Below are positions 1-6,416 of a stretch of DNA of 6,416 nt, one piece after another. Numbering within the stretch: the stretch's first letter is position 1; every line of letters starts with the position of its first letter. Both the position numbers and the translations under genes were made by a program. Origin of the DNA: Clostridia bacterium (GTDB lineage Bacteria > Bacillota > Clostridia > Monoglobales > Firm-18); contig JAFQVC010000149.1 of NCBI GenBank assembly GCA_017408205.1, positions 1 to 6,416 of the forward strand, given 5' to 3'. A model generated the notes under the pieces. The model was not told where the DNA came from. It made no database searches and saw nothing but the letters and a program-made list of their open reading frames with translations.

Positions 1-90
1 GCTCTATTCGCCTTGAACTTCATCAAAAAATTTTGATTTTAGGATGCTTTGCAGTTTTGAATATCTGATTTTTTGAATTAGGCAAGTAAC
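1..90. other. AT-rich intergenic segment, no gene recognised
   Basis: No open frame with a start codon, RNA gene or promoter is convincing here. An AT-only inverted repeat, ATCAAAA (22-28) and TTTTGAT (31-37), is too weak to call. The minus strand has a start-less open stretch ending in FFDEVQGE and a TAG at 6-4. This may be a remnant, chance, or part of a dispersed intergenic repeat; see findings. Confidence 0.4.
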
Positions 91-128
91 AAAAATCCCG
101 TAATACTGTCGTATTTTGGGATTTTTTT
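91..128 (-). terminator. Hairpin terminator after the operon, probably bidirectional
   Basis: The arms AAAAATCCC (91-99) and GGGATTTTT (118-126) pair perfectly. Inside them a G-T wobble and a T-T mismatch lead to a second stem, AATAC (102-106) with GTATT (111-115), closed by a TGTC loop (107-110). Read on the minus strand the hairpin ends in five U, about 65 nt past the stop of the GTPase-NYN gene. Read on the plus strand it ends in seven U (122-128), so it could also stop a convergent transcript coming from beyond the left edge. Confidence 0.8.
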
Positions 129-191
129 ACGAAGCATAAAAAGAAAATCAGGCTTCAAAACCATTACTTCCTTGTCAACCTCGACCTTTTG

Positions 192-2696
192 CTATCGGTT
201 TTTGTTAATATATTCTCTTATTTTGTCCTCTGCATCTTCTACCTCTTTTAAAAATTCACGTGCAGAGATTCTTTTTGCCCCGTGACCTAAGATTATAAGT
301 TGTTCCAAAGAGTCCGACGTTGCTACAGTTACGGAATAATGCCGGCTAATTTTTTTTGTTACCATTTCAATATAGGCATCAGCAGTTTCCGCCTCTTTGG
401 TATATACAATTTCAACACCGTTTATGTTCTCCGTTTCTCTGTTGCAGCCCTTGACTTTGTATGCATCAAAAACTATTATAACATCCGTAGCCACGGTACC
501 CCTATAATTTGCAACCCTGTTAATAAGCAGTTCTCTTGCATAAGACAAATTCTTTTCGGCTGCCGCCTTTAAATCGTCCCACGCAAAAATTATATTATAA
601 CCATCTATCAAAAGGTATTTAGGTAAAATCGGCTTTGGATTATACTTGTACTCTTTTACAACGGGTTTATCCAAAGGTTGTTCATACAACCGTCTTTTTA
701 CCTTACCGTAAGTTCTCTCAAAAATATTTAACAACTCTTCGTCTGTGGCATCTGTTTTATGAGATATCCTTGGTGCCAGCAGGACTTCTTCTTCTTCCTT
801 TTCATCCTGTAAATAAGGTATATGCATATACTTATATACATCATTCCATTTTACAAGAAAGCCCGCACCGCCAGCACAAAAAACAGAATCCGGTGTATTT
901 TCAAGGTCACCCTCTGGATTATATCCAGTCTTTTCAATTACTTCCCGAGCGTTCTGACATGGAAAATACCCCAGAAAAGAACAATTTAGTTTTCCCTTTC
1001 CGCCTGTGTATGAAGTAATCTCTTTTAAATATCCGTTAATTTTACTTACAGGAACACTACCCGTTAAAACAGAAACATCATTTTGTAAATCAGGAGAAGA
1101 AAATTCAGCACCCATTTGTTGCAGGTCAGTCATCGCACGCCCAGTACACTCAACAGGAATTTCAAGTTTAAATTTATTATACGGTTCCAAAAGAACACTT
1201 TTGGCATTCATAAGTCCGTGCCTTACCGCGCGGTATGTTGCCTGTCTGAAATCACCGCCGACAGTGTGCTTGATACTTGCTCTGCCGTTGATAAGAGTCA
1301 TTTTAATATCAGTTAATTCAGAACCCGTCAACACACCAATATGGCTCTTTTCGTTAAGGTGTGTATATATTAATCTCTGCCAATTTTTGTCAAGTACGTC
1401 CTCACTTACGTCTGTTTCAATCACTACGCCCGTTCCTTGCGGCATCGGTTCCAACAATAAATGTACTTCAGCGTAATGTCTTAACGGCTCATAATGACCG
1501 ACACCCTCAACAACATCTGTGATAGTTTCTTTGTAAACAATACCACCGTCACAAAATTCGACGCTTAAATTATAGTTCTCTTTAAGTATCCGCTTTAAAA
1601 CCTCAATCTGAATGTCACCCATAACGTGAACGTTTATATTTTCGCCTATTGTAACTTTTAACTGATTGTCCTGTTGTTCTAAAATTTTAAAATAATTGTA
1701 GGCGGTATGAATGTCAGTCCCGTCTGTGATTTCAACAGAATATTTAAACAATGGTTCAGTAAGAAAATCTTCAAAATCACGTTCGAAGCCCATTCCCATT
1801 CCGCTGTATGTGTTATTAAGTCCTGTAACTGTGCAAATTTCTCCTGCATCGACAACTGATACGGGGGTAAATGTTGTTCCGTTATAAATTCTTATCTCGT
1901 TAATTTTTTCATCGTTAATTTGTGTTTTAACTTTTAATTCTCCGCCCGTCACCTTAATGTGTGTTAATTTTTGTCCTTTATCGTCTGTGGTGATTTTATA
2001 AACTTTAGCTCCAAAAATTTTGCTGTATTCACGCTTTGCGGTGTATTTATCAATTCCGTATAATAAATCAATAACTCCGTCTAATTTTAAAGCTGAGCCA
2101 AAATATACGGGATATATGTTGCGGGAATTAATCCCATTCATAATGGATTTGTCACTAATCACATTTTCATTTAAAAACTCATCAAGAAGCCCATCGCTGC
2201 ACATTGCAAGTTTTTCGTAATTCATTTCATTAAAGGGTATACATTTTTCATCCAACTCGCAGTGAAGCATTGACATTATTTCATCAATACTGTTATGAGA
2301 TATGTCCATTTTATTTACAAAAATAAATGTAGGTATCTGATATACATCAAGCATATTCCATAAAGTTTTTGAGTGGCTTTGAACACCGTCGGCACCGCTT
2401 ATAACCAGAATGGCGTAATCAAGTACCTGTAACGTTCTTTCCATTTCTGCAGAAAAATCAATATGTCCGGGTGTGTCAAGAAGAGTCACTTTTGTATCAT
2501 TATACAAAAACTGTGCCTGTTTTGAAAAAATGGTTATACCCCTGTCCCGTTCAATAACATTATTGTCCAGAAAAGTATCTTTATGGTCAACTCGTCCTAC
2601 TTTATTCAGTTTGCCCGAACGGTACAACAAGCCCTCGGACAACGTAGTTTTTCCGCTGTCAACGTGAGCAAGAATACCTAACACAATATTTTTCAT
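192..2696 (-). CDS. Translational GTPase of the TetM/EF-G class fused to a C-terminal NYN (YacP/Rae1-like) ribonuclease domain
   Basis: An 834-residue cytosolic protein with two modules. Residues 1 to about 620 align with ribosomal protection proteins (TetM, about 639 residues in total): P-loop AHVDSGKTT (10-18), RGITI (52-56), DTPGH with His78, NKMD (128-131) and GSAL (200-203), then EF-G-like domains II to V, including GGDFRQATYRAVRHGLM (480-496) and LLEPY (502-506). An acidic linker (631-638) and a segment with EELLNIFERTYGKVKRR (653-669) follow. Residues about 692-834 form an NYN/PIN-like domain: YLLIDGYNIIFAW (Asp698, Asn701), IVFDAYKVKG (Asp744), KEAETADAYIE (Asp773) and VATSDSLEQ (Asp795), which resembles Bacillus subtilis Rae1 (YacP) closely. 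The acidic residues expected for metal-dependent RNA cleavage are kept. The TetM YYSPVS loop is not present, so tetracycline resistance should not be assumed. No leader or attenuator precedes it; the start is 8 nt after the CapA stop. A role in A-site mRNA cleavage or ribosome rescue is inferred. Confidence 0.93.
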   Translation of the reverse strand: MKNIVLGILAHVDSGKTTLSEGLLYRSGKLNKVGRVDHKDTFLDNNVIERDRGITIFSKQAQFLYNDTKVTLLDTPGHIDFSAEMERTLQVLDYAILVISGADGVQSHSKTLWNMLDVYQIPTFIFVNKMDISHNSIDEIMSMLHCELDEKCIPFNEMNYEKLAMCSDGLLDEFLNENVISDKSIMNGINSRNIYPVYFGSALKLDGVIDLLYGIDKYTAKREYSKIFGAKVYKITTDDKGQKLTHIKVTGGELKVKTQINDEKINEIRIYNGTTFTPVSVVDAGEICTVTGLNNTYSGMGMGFERDFEDFLTEPLFKYSVEITDGTDIHTAYNYFKILEQQDNQLKVTIGENINVHVMGDIQIEVLKRILKENYNLSVEFCDGGIVYKETITDVVEGVGHYEPLRHYAEVHLLLEPMPQGTGVVIETDVSEDVLDKNWQRLIYTHLNEKSHIGVLTGSELTDIKMTLINGRASIKHTVGGDFRQATYRAVRHGLMNAKSVLLEPYNKFKLEIPVECTGRAMTDLQQMGAEFSSPDLQNDVSVLTGSVPVSKINGYLKEITSYTGGKGKLNCSFLGYFPCQNAREVIEKTGYNPEGDLENTPDSVFCAGGAGFLVKWNDVYKYMHIPYLQDEKEEEEVLLAPRISHKTDATDEELLNIFERTYGKVKRRLYEQPLDKPVVKEYKYNPKPILPKYLLIDGYNIIFAWDDLKAAAEKNLSYARELLINRVANYRGTVATDVIIVFDAYKVKGCNRETENINGVEIVYTKEAETADAYIEMVTKKISRHYSVTVATSDSLEQLIILGHGAKRISAREFLKEVEDAEDKIREYINKNR

Positions 2697-2700
2697 ATTA

Positions 2701-2706
2701 ACCTCT
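2701..2706 (-). promoter_or_regulatory. Ribosome binding site of the GTPase-NYN gene, overlapping the CapA stop
   Basis: On the minus strand TTAGAGGTTAATATG contains the TAG stop of the CapA gene fused to an AGAGGT Shine-Dalgarno sequence, with GAGG ending 5 nt before the ATG. Termination and initiation are thus nearly superimposed, which favours coupled translation and leaves no room for a TetM-style leader peptide or attenuator. Confidence 0.75.
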
Positions 2707-3826
2707 AATAATCTATGCAGTCTGCAGCATAACCCTCAAATACTTTTTCAACAAAATCACGCCAATATGTGGTGCTTACTTTCTCTTTATAATTAAGTCC
2801 GTGCTGACCTGACAATTCGTCGGTGTAATCCTTTAACGGATATACGTCAAAATCGTTAAAATTTGCGTTATAATGAGTTACAATCGGCAAAAACGAATAA
2901 CTGTCAACCGTAACAAAAGTGCCGTCAAAACGTAATTTTACGTCTGCAAGACCACCCAGTAAATTTTTCGCCTCAAGTTGACGGGAAACAAAATTACCCA
3001 AAGAGTAATATACAAGCATTTTATTACCGTTTTCACTATGATACCATTCTACTGGTTGAATAACGTGAGGATGAGCACCTATTACAAGGTCAACACCATA
3101 CTCACACATTGCTTTACATAAATCAATTTGCTGTTCGTTTGGTTTTGTGGCATATTCAGTTCCCCAATGCATAAAAGCAATGGTAAAATCAGCATTTTCC
3201 TCGGCATATAGACAATCTTTTTTAATCTGTTCCCCGTTAATGTAATTTACAAGATATGTCTTGTCGGGCGGAAGTACAAGCCCGTTTGTGCCATAGGTAT
3301 AATTAAGTACGGCAATTTTTGCACCTTTTACTTCTTCTATCTTCACGCTGTCTTTTTCCGCCTGGCTTTTGTTTATTCCAAGTACAGTAATATCAGGATA
3401 GTTTTCCCAGAATGCAAGGGTGTTTTCAACCCCCGATGCCCACTTGTCAAGAACGTGATTTGAAGCGTGAAGAACAATATCAAAACCCTCACCGATTAAA
3501 GTTATACCCACATCTTCGGGTGAGTTAAACAAAGGGTATCCCGAATACCCAAGATGTTCTCCGCCAAACACCGTTTCCTGACCGATAACTGCTAAATCTG
3601 CATCTTGAAACCTTGGTTGCAACACTTCAAAAATGTGAGAAAAATCATAACTTCCGTCAGGTTTCTTGCCACTGTTAATAACAGGCATATGAAGTAAATT
3701 GTCACCAACTGCAACTATAGAAATAATTTCATCAGGAGTTTCAATTGGCTCTGTTGAAACGTACTCCGTTTTTGAACAACCGCCAAGCAAAACAGACAGT
3801 GCAATTAATAAAACAAGTATTTTCAT
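2705..3826 (-). CDS. CapA-family lipoprotein (poly-gamma-glutamate synthesis-type, metallophosphoesterase-like fold)
   Basis: A 373-residue secreted lipoprotein of the CapA/PgsA family. The N terminus has Lys, a hydrophobic core and the lipobox LLGGC with Cys17 as the predicted lipidated residue, followed by a polar linker, so it should be anchored on the outer face of the membrane. The CapA domain covers about residues 36-320 with its motif series: AVGDNLLH (Asp42), ASNHVLDKW (Asn123, His124, Asp127), MHWGTEY (His220), GAHPHVIQP (His252, His254) and YSLGNF (274-279). These are the metal-site-like residues shared with metallophosphoesterase-like proteins. CapA proteins take part in making or anchoring poly-gamma-glutamate in bacilli, but no CapB/CapC ligase genes are present here and most stand-alone clostridial members have no known function. 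ATG at 3826 is preferred over the TTG just before it because AAGGAG then lies 8 nt upstream. The gap to the preceding gene is 12 nt. Confidence 0.92.
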   Translation of the reverse strand: MKILVLLIALSVLLGGCSKTEYVSTEPIETPDEIISIVAVGDNLLHMPVINSGKKPDGSYDFSHIFEVLQPRFQDADLAVIGQETVFGGEHLGYSGYPLFNSPEDVGITLIGEGFDIVLHASNHVLDKWASGVENTLAFWENYPDITVLGINKSQAEKDSVKIEEVKGAKIAVLNYTYGTNGLVLPPDKTYLVNYINGEQIKKDCLYAEENADFTIAFMHWGTEYATKPNEQQIDLCKAMCEYGVDLVIGAHPHVIQPVEWYHSENGNKMLVYYSLGNFVSRQLEAKNLLGGLADVKLRFDGTFVTVDSYSFLPIVTHYNANFNDFDVYPLKDYTDELSGQHGLNYKEKVSTTYWRDFVEKVFEGYAADCIDY

Positions 3827-3834
3827 CAATACTA

Positions 3835-3840
3835 CTCCTT
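3835..3840 (-). promoter_or_regulatory. Ribosome binding site of the CapA-family gene, overlapping the upstream stop
   Basis: On the minus strand the sequence CAGTAAGGAG merges the TAA stop of the CPBP gene with a strong AAGGAG Shine-Dalgarno sequence. It stands 8 nt before ATG 3826 but only 5 nt before TTG 3829, which decides for the ATG. The NSS gene upstream uses the same 8-nt spacing. Confidence 0.8.
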
Positions 3841-4480
3841 ACTGAAACAAAATTAACCCTATGGTATTGATTGCAAAATTTGCAAACATATGGACTTGCC
3901 ACGAAATATATATATTGCCATAAATCTCGTCTAATCTGTTAAAAATCAGTCCTCCGGCAAACAGTCCCGCAAGAACAAGCAAAATTACAGGCAGACCAAA
4001 CCAGCCAATCATCATACATATATGATAAAGTGCAAACGCGGCACTGCTGAATATATATGCAAATCTTCTGGAAGCGTAGCATTTCAAGGCAAAAAAAGCA
4101 TAACCCCTGAAGAAAAATTCCTCCAAAAAAGAATTGATAAACGAAATGTAAATTGCAACCCAGATAAAATTGCTTTTATTTACACCTGTAGTTTCTCCCA
4201 GTGTTGTCGTAAGTGCAGAAAAATCAAACACATTTCTGAAAATCAAAAAGGCAAATATAATTATAAAATAAATAACTACGCCTAAAATCACTGCTGTTAT
4301 AACACCTTTTTTTGCTGATTTCAGGTAATTGGTTTTTCCCTTTAAAAGCAAGGGTATCAATAAAAACAAAGCAATTTTTACAATTGACTTAACTATATAT
4401 CCGGGTTGAATAATTCCGTCAATAACACCCATAACAAGACAGGCAATAATCACTGATAATATAACTAAACACTTTTTCAT
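3839..4480 (-). CDS. CPBP-family intramembrane glutamic endopeptidase homologue
   Basis: A 213-residue polytopic membrane protein of the CPBP (Abi/CAAX protease and bacteriocin-processing) family, related to Rce1-type proteases. All three family motifs are present: EEFFFR (Glu120, Glu121, Arg125), FALYH (Phe149, His153) and HMFAN (His197, Asn201), so the active site looks intact. Several hydrophobic segments surround them, beginning with the N-terminal one after MKKC. The chosen ATG at 4480-4478 forms an ATGA overlap with the stop of the NSS transporter, a typical arrangement for translational coupling; no clear Shine-Dalgarno sequence precedes it. A start at 4549 would add 23 residues, but these lie wholly within the coding sequence of the transporter. 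Family members mature prenylated or peptide substrates, act in bacteriocin self-immunity, or have no known role. No peptide precursor is visible here, so the substrate is unknown. Confidence 0.88.
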   Translation of the reverse strand: MKKCLVILSVIIACLVMGVIDGIIQPGYIVKSIVKIALFLLIPLLLKGKTNYLKSAKKGVITAVILGVVIYFIIIFAFLIFRNVFDFSALTTTLGETTGVNKSNFIWVAIYISFINSFLEEFFFRGYAFFALKCYASRRFAYIFSSAAFALYHICMMIGWFGLPVILLVLAGLFAGGLIFNRLDEIYGNIYISWQVHMFANFAINTIGLILFQ

Positions 4481-5844
4481 AATACGGAAACTACAAATAC
4501 TATTAATAAAATAACAGGCAATACAAATGACAAATACGGTCTTAACCATTTCGCCATTTTAAGTCCTCTTCCTCTGTTAACCTCTGCAAAGTATTTGTCC
4601 CATCCCCAACCGTATCTGCTTGTGCAGAACAAAACATAGAACAAACTTCCCAAAGGCAGCATAATGTTGGAAACCGCAAAGTCCTCTAAGTCCATTACTC
4701 CTTTTCCGGCAATCTGAAAATCGCTCCACACAGTAAAACCAAGAATACAAGGCAAGGATAAAACAAAAATAAGAACAATATTAATTAGTGCAATTTTACC
4801 GCGTTTCATTTTAGTAAGTTCAAGCCAGAAAGACATAATATTCTCAAATACTGCAATTACAGTTGAAAACGCTGCAAATATCATAAAAACAAAGAATAAT
4901 GCACCAACTATTCTGCCGCCGGGCATTGCATTAAAAATACTTGAAAGTGTTGTAAACAAAAATCCCGCACCAACTGTTGATGCGTCAGCAGTTACCCCGT
5001 TGTTGTAAGTAAAACAAGCAGGGAAAATAATAAGACCTGACATTAATGCAACAAAAGTATCAAGAGAAAGTATTGTCAACGCCTCACCCGTTAAACTTCT
5101 TTCCTTTTCAATATAACTGCCGAATATTGCTATAGAACCAATTCCGATACTTAAAGTGAAAAATGACTGACCCATAGCAGCAGAAACGACTGTCCACACC
5201 CCGTGCTTTGCAATACCGTCAAGATTGGGAATCAAATAGAACTTAAGACCTGCAGCGGCATTTGAAAGGGTACAACAATAAATCGCAAGACCTATCATCA
5301 GTATGAATAACGCAATCATCATAACCTTAGTTATTTTTTCAACACCCTTTTGAAGTCCCAATGAACAAATACCAAAACAAAGTGCAATAACAAAAGCATT
5401 TACTAATATTAATAAGCCCGAATTGCTTACAACACCGCCAAAAACATCGCCAAGTTCCTGTGCTGTCTGATACTGAATAATTGAGCCGGACAAATATTTA
5501 TAAAAATAAATTACCATCCATGCAGTAATTGTAGTGTAAAACATCATAAGAAGATAATTACCCGAAACGCCCATATATTTAAGCCAGTGCCACTTCTGAC
5601 CGGGTTTTTCCAGAACGTCAAAAGAGGATGCTATACTTCTTTGACTTGCTCTGCCCACGGACAATTCCATAGTCATTATAGGCAGTCCCATAAGAAGTAA
5701 AAAACCGATATATATAAGCACAAACAATGCTCCGCCATAGGCACCTGACATAATGGGAAAACGGTAAACGTTACCAAGACCGATTGCACAACCGGCAGAA
5801 ATAAGAATAAACCCCAGTCGCGAAGAAAATTTTTCTCGTTGCAT
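4477..5844 (-). CDS. Sodium-dependent amino-acid-type symporter, NSS/SNF family
   Basis: A complete 455-residue inner-membrane symporter of the neurotransmitter:sodium symporter family (LeuT, MhsT and Tyt1 are characterised relatives), which couples Na+ entry to uptake of amino acids or related compounds. TM1 has the hallmark SAGCAIGLGNVYRFP (residues 16-30), with Asn25 and Arg28 matching LeuT Asn27 and Arg30. TM6 has FFTLSIGIG (228-236), placing Thr230 and Ser232 at the LeuT Thr254/Ser256 positions. TM8 has FAAFSTVIAVFEN (323-335), where Ala324, Ser327 and Thr328 fit the Na2 sodium site. Eleven hydrophobic segments are visible, the usual number for bacterial members; the last is at 436-455. 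LeuT Asn21 is replaced by Cys19. The start is supported by AAAGGAG (complement of 5853-5859), 8 nt before the ATG and inside the 3' end of the MATE gene. The TGA stop overlaps the next start as ATGA. Substrate cannot be read from sequence; tyrosine, tryptophan or another amino acid are all possible. Confidence 0.95.
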   Translation of the reverse strand: MQREKFSSRLGFILISAGCAIGLGNVYRFPIMSGAYGGALFVLIYIGFLLLMGLPIMTMELSVGRASQRSIASSFDVLEKPGQKWHWLKYMGVSGNYLLMMFYTTITAWMVIYFYKYLSGSIIQYQTAQELGDVFGGVVSNSGLLILVNAFVIALCFGICSLGLQKGVEKITKVMMIALFILMIGLAIYCCTLSNAAAGLKFYLIPNLDGIAKHGVWTVVSAAMGQSFFTLSIGIGSIAIFGSYIEKERSLTGEALTILSLDTFVALMSGLIIFPACFTYNNGVTADASTVGAGFLFTTLSSIFNAMPGGRIVGALFFVFMIFAAFSTVIAVFENIMSFWLELTKMKRGKIALINIVLIFVLSLPCILGFTVWSDFQIAGKGVMDLEDFAVSNIMLPLGSLFYVLFCTSRYGWGWDKYFAEVNRGRGLKMAKWLRPYLSFVLPVILLIVFVVSVL

Positions 5845-5846
5845 AA

Positions 5847-6416
5847 TTAATTCTCCTTTATTTTATCAATTTTTTTAAACTCAATCATAACCATAGAAAA
5901 GCATACAATTGCTGCAATTGTATCAGATACAGGTCCTGAATACATAATACCGTCTATACCTAAATACAAGGGTAAAATAATAAGCAATGGTATAAGGAAA
6001 ATAACTTGTCTTGTCAGGGATAAAAACACTCCCTTTAAGGGCTTGCCGATTGCGGAAAAGAAATTTGACGAAATAATCTGTACACCCGTAAATGTTATCA
6101 TAAACAAAAACACCTTCATAAACCTGACTGAAAAATCAATATACAGTTTGTCCCCTTTACCAAATAAAGCAACAATTTGTTCAGGAATTATCTGGAACAA
6201 TAAAAAGCCAATAAATGCTATGCAAATACTCGATGTAACAGCAAGTTTATACGTTTTTTTAACTCTTTCATACTGTTTTGCACCATAATTAAAGCCAATT
6301 ATCGGCTGAGAACCCTGCGCAAGACCAACGAATACAGAAATCAGTATAGAATTGACTTTCATAACAATTCCGCACCCCGCCAGAGGAATTTCACTTCCGT
6401 AAACCGACAACGCACC
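5847..6416 (-). CDS. MATE-family efflux transporter, C-terminal part (cut by the right edge)
   Basis: This is the last 189 residues of an integral membrane exporter of the MATE (multi antimicrobial extrusion) family, which uses a Na+ or H+ gradient to expel drugs or metabolites. The reading frame is open to the window edge: the visible protein begins Gly-Ala-Leu-Ser-Val-Tyr-Gly, and the TTG near 6410 is an internal Leu codon, not a start. The family signature is clear in the stretch VFVGLAQGSQPIIGFNYGAK followed by YERVKK, the loop that opens the second half of clostridial MepA/NorM-like proteins. About five or six hydrophobic segments follow, including one with Gln-Ile-Ile-Ser-Ser-Asn-Phe-Phe and a last one before the charged tail ending KIKEN. 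A full MATE protein is about 450 residues, so more than half lies outside the window. The gene ends 2 nt before the NSS transporter start, so the two are probably cotranscribed. Family is secure; substrate is unknown. Confidence 0.93.
   Translation of the reverse strand, partial: GALSVYGSEIPLAGCGIVMKVNSILISVFVGLAQGSQPIIGFNYGAKQYERVKKTYKLAVTSSICIAFIGFLLFQIIPEQIVALFGKGDKLYIDFSVRFMKVFLFMITFTGVQIISSNFFSAIGKPLKGVFLSLTRQVIFLIPLLIILPLYLGIDGIMYSGPVSDTIAAIVCFSMVMIEFKKIDKIKEN

Noticed and set aside
22..37. Inverted repeat ATCAAAA/TTTTGAT
   Set aside because: Seven A/T-rich pairs with a 2-nt spacer are common by chance in AT-rich DNA and lack a GC core or loop suitable for a terminator.
131..156. GAAGC and GCTTC inverted repeat between the last gene and the terminator
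   Set aside because: A 5-bp stem with a 16-nt loop is too weak to support a functional structure.
635..1476. Plus-strand open frames of up to 156 codons opposite the GTPase-NYN gene, and similar ones at 300-572, 2020-2220, 2473-2667, 4022-4285 and 6043-6288
   Set aside because: They lie antisense to well-supported genes, show no family motifs, and have compositions expected of antisense shadows.
192..2696. Annotation as a tetracycline resistance gene (tetM/tetW/tetO type)
   Set aside because: The GTPase module belongs to that superfamily, but the domain IV loop differs, a nuclease domain is attached, and no leader attenuator or mobile-element context is seen. The family level is supported; resistance is not.
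3827..3829. TTG start for the CapA-family gene
   Set aside because: It would lie only 5 nt from AAGGAG and next to an ATG at the better 8-nt spacing, so ATG 3826 is preferred.
3839..4480. CPBP gene as a bacteriocin immunity or processing gene
   Set aside because: No small precursor peptide, leader or dedicated exporter is found nearby; the neighbouring genes are general transport and envelope functions.
4481..4549. N-terminal extension of the CPBP protein from ATG 4549
   Set aside because: The extra 23 residues lie inside the coding sequence of the NSS transporter, the nearest AGAGGA is too far upstream, and the ATGA overlap offers a better start.
6408..6410. Start of the MATE gene inside the window
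   Set aside because: The codon is TTG in an open frame that continues to the edge, and the visible protein corresponds to the second half of a MATE protein, so the gene is truncated by the window.

Overview
The window is AT-rich (roughly 35-40% GC by eye) and carries five genes, all on the minus strand and packed almost without gaps. The purine-rich ribosome binding sites (AAAGGAG, TAAGGAG, TAGAGG), the YacP/Rae1-type NYN domain, the lipoprotein signal and the gene families point to a low-GC Firmicute, most likely an uncultured or gut-type member of the Clostridia. This placement is inferred from style and families, not from a marker gene.

In transcription order (right to left) the genes are: the C-terminal part of a MATE-family multidrug or metabolite exporter, cut by the right edge; a sodium-dependent symporter of the NSS (LeuT-like) family; a CPBP-family membrane protease homologue; a lipoprotein of the CapA (poly-gamma-glutamate synthesis-type) family; and an 834-residue protein made of a TetM/EF-G-like translational GTPase followed by a C-terminal NYN (YacP/Rae1-like) ribonuclease domain. 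Gaps between genes are 2 nt, a 4-nt ATGA overlap, 12 nt and 8 nt. In two junctions the Shine-Dalgarno sequence is built into the previous stop codon. All five genes are therefore probably read as one transcript from a promoter beyond the right edge. A bidirectional-looking hairpin terminator lies about 65 nt after the last stop codon, and the remaining ~90 bases at the left edge hold no recognisable gene.

The most notable object is the last gene. Ribosomal protection proteins enter the ribosomal A site region, and Bacillus subtilis Rae1 (YacP) is an endoribonuclease that cuts mRNA in the ribosomal A site. One polypeptide carrying both modules suggests a GTP-driven, ribosome-targeted mRNA cleavage factor, not a plain tetracycline resistance protein. 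All the GTPase motifs and the acidic residues of the NYN domain are present, while the TetM-type YYSPVS loop of domain IV is absent. The other four genes are ordinary envelope and transport functions, and no shared pathway can be proved from sequence.
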